From Paenibacillus cookii (GTDB lineage Bacteria; Bacillota; Bacilli; Paenibacillales; Paenibacillaceae), in contig NZ_BORW01000008.1 in assembly GCF_018333375.1 (NCBI RefSeq), forward strand, positions 124,001 to 188,000: 64,000 bases of DNA. The letters are read 5' to 3'. The notes under the pieces are model-generated. The model searched no databases and was not told the origin of the DNA. It worked only from the letters and a program-made list of their open reading frames with translations. Below, one piece after another: positions 63,283 to 64,000 of the stretch; within the stretch, counting starts at the first letter, position 1; each line of letters opens with the position of its first letter. The position numbers were made by a program, and so were the translations under genes.

Positions 63283-63996
63283 ATGAAAGTTGAAGTATGG
63301 TCCGATTTTGCCTGCCCGTTCTGCTACATCGGAAAACGCCGTTTCGAAGCGGCGCTGGAAGGCTTCGAGCATAAAAACGAAGTGGAAGTAGTGTTCCGCA
63401 GCTTCGAGCTTGATCCAAGCGCGCCGCGCGATAACGACAAAGACATGCACGCGATTTTGGCGTCCAAGTACGGCATGAGCTACGAACGCGCCAAAGAGAT
63501 GAACGACAACATGACCGAGCAGGCGAAAACGGTGGGGCTGACGTACCGCTTCGATACGATGAAGCCTACCAATATGCTGGATGCGCATCGTTTGACGCAT
63601 TGGGCGGGCGAGTTCGGCAAACGCTACGAGATGACGGAGCGGCTCTTCAAAGCTTACTTTACGGATTCGGAGCATTTGGGAGACCGCGAGGTCCTTGCGC
63701 GCCTGGCCGGCGAGATCGGACTGGACGCGAAGGCTGCGGCCGACATGCTCGAAAGCGAAGCCTATAAAACGGAAGTCCGCGAGGATGAGGGCCAAGCGTC
63801 GAAGCTCGGCATCACCGGCGTGCCGTTTTTCGTCGTGAACCAAAAATACGGCATTTCCGGCGCCCAGCCCGAGGAAGTGTTCGCGAACGCGCTGAACGAA
63901 ATATGGAAGGAAGACCACCCGCTGAAGATGGTGGGCGGTTCCGACGATTTGGCGTGCCAGGACGGTTCCTGCGCGCTGCCGGCGGACAACAAATAA
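63283..63996 (+). CDS. DsbA-family oxidoreductase (FrnE-like)
   Basis: The 237-residue thioredoxin-fold protein has the active-site motif C11-P-F-C14 (SDFACPFCYIGK), the helical insertion of DsbA-like proteins, and the cis-Pro in GITGVPFFVVNQKYG. There is no signal peptide, so it is cytoplasmic, as in the FrnE/2-hydroxychromene-2-carboxylate isomerase-like group. FrnE in Deinococcus has disulfide isomerase activity. The C-terminus contains a further CQDGSC, which could form a second redox pair. The RBS GAGGAGG precedes it. Confidence 0.93.
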   Translation: MKVEVWSDFACPFCYIGKRRFEAALEGFEHKNEVEVVFRSFELDPSAPRDNDKDMHAILASKYGMSYERAKEMNDNMTEQAKTVGLTYRFDTMKPTNMLDAHRLTHWAGEFGKRYEMTERLFKAYFTDSEHLGDREVLARLAGEIGLDAKAAADMLESEAYKTEVREDEGQASKLGITGVPFFVVNQKYGISGAQPEEVFANALNEIWKEDHPLKMVGGSDDLACQDGSCALPADNK

Positions 63997-64000
63997 TAGG

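Noticed and set aside
1..64000. Mobile elements, tRNA or rRNA genes, phage genes and defence systems
   Set aside because: I looked for transposase motifs, terminal repeats, CCA-ended cloverleafs and typical defence nucleases and found none.

Overview
This looks like chromosome of a spore-forming, carbohydrate-degrading Firmicute, most likely Paenibacillus or a close relative. The support is a moderately high GC content with Gram-positive style ribosome binding sites (AGGAGG, frequent GTG/TTG starts), lipoprotein solute-binding proteins, AraC-type response regulators paired with YesM-type kinases, a CotB/CotH spore-coat locus, PerR-type boxes, and a density of glycoside hydrolases and ABC importers typical of Paenibacillus. 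I saw no tRNA, rRNA, CRISPR array, transposase, phage gene or replication origin.

Layout. 1-16 kb: a polysaccharide-utilisation locus. Two paralogous LplA/YtcQ-type solute-binding lipoproteins (the first cut by the window edge) flank a two-component system. A run of co-directional catabolic genes follows: GH95, a uronate-isomerase-like amidohydrolase, a GH43/GH117-like beta-propeller enzyme, GH31, GH88 and GH29. None has a signal peptide, so the glycan is probably cut outside by something not in the window, imported as oligosaccharides and dismantled in the cytoplasm. 16-17.7 kb: a TrmB-family regulator and an inositol-monophosphatase-family enzyme, each preceded by a related AT-rich palindromic site. 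18-19.3 kb: a secreted GH8 enzyme (probably chitosanase) behind a promoter with a perfect 26-bp palindrome. 19.4-20.4 kb: a MraY-family transferase. 20.7-28.7 kb: a two-component system, a membrane-anchored protein of unknown function and a ferric-type ABC importer with two substrate-binding proteins. 29-33.6 kb: a secreted propeller-like protein and a heterodimeric ABC exporter. 34-36 kb: a further two-component system. 36-39 kb: CotB-like coat proteins and the coat kinase CotH. 39-43.7 kb: a BceRS-BceAB-type peptide-resistance module. 43.9-45.4 kb: catalase with two PerR boxes. 45.5-48.5 kb: two glycosyltransferases and a methyltransferase. 48.7-52.9 kb: a small membrane protein and a 1260-residue secreted protein with nine repeats. 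53-54.5 kb: a Bcr/CflA drug exporter. 54.5-61.3 kb: a GH4 / sugar kinase / LacI / ABC-importer operon. 61.7-64 kb: a MATE transporter and a DsbA-family (FrnE-like) oxidoreductase.

How the parts connect. The most striking link is that the palindrome in front of the GH8 gene (17.9 kb) shares its core, TTAAAGCGCTTTAA, with two sites at 61.3-61.4 kb upstream of the LacI-containing sugar operon. This suggests one regulon: secreted chitosanase, ABC import, kinase, and a GH4 enzyme acting on the phosphorylated oligosaccharide. The second is the spore-coat locus, where a CotH kinase retaining both catalytic Asp residues lies beside a CotB-like protein whose tail is a Ser/Gly/Arg repeat, a plausible kinase-substrate pair. 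The third is the fucose/uronate-directed catabolic cluster.

Limits: family assignments rest on motif recognition by eye. Substrate specificities, operator-regulator pairings and promoter calls are inferences.
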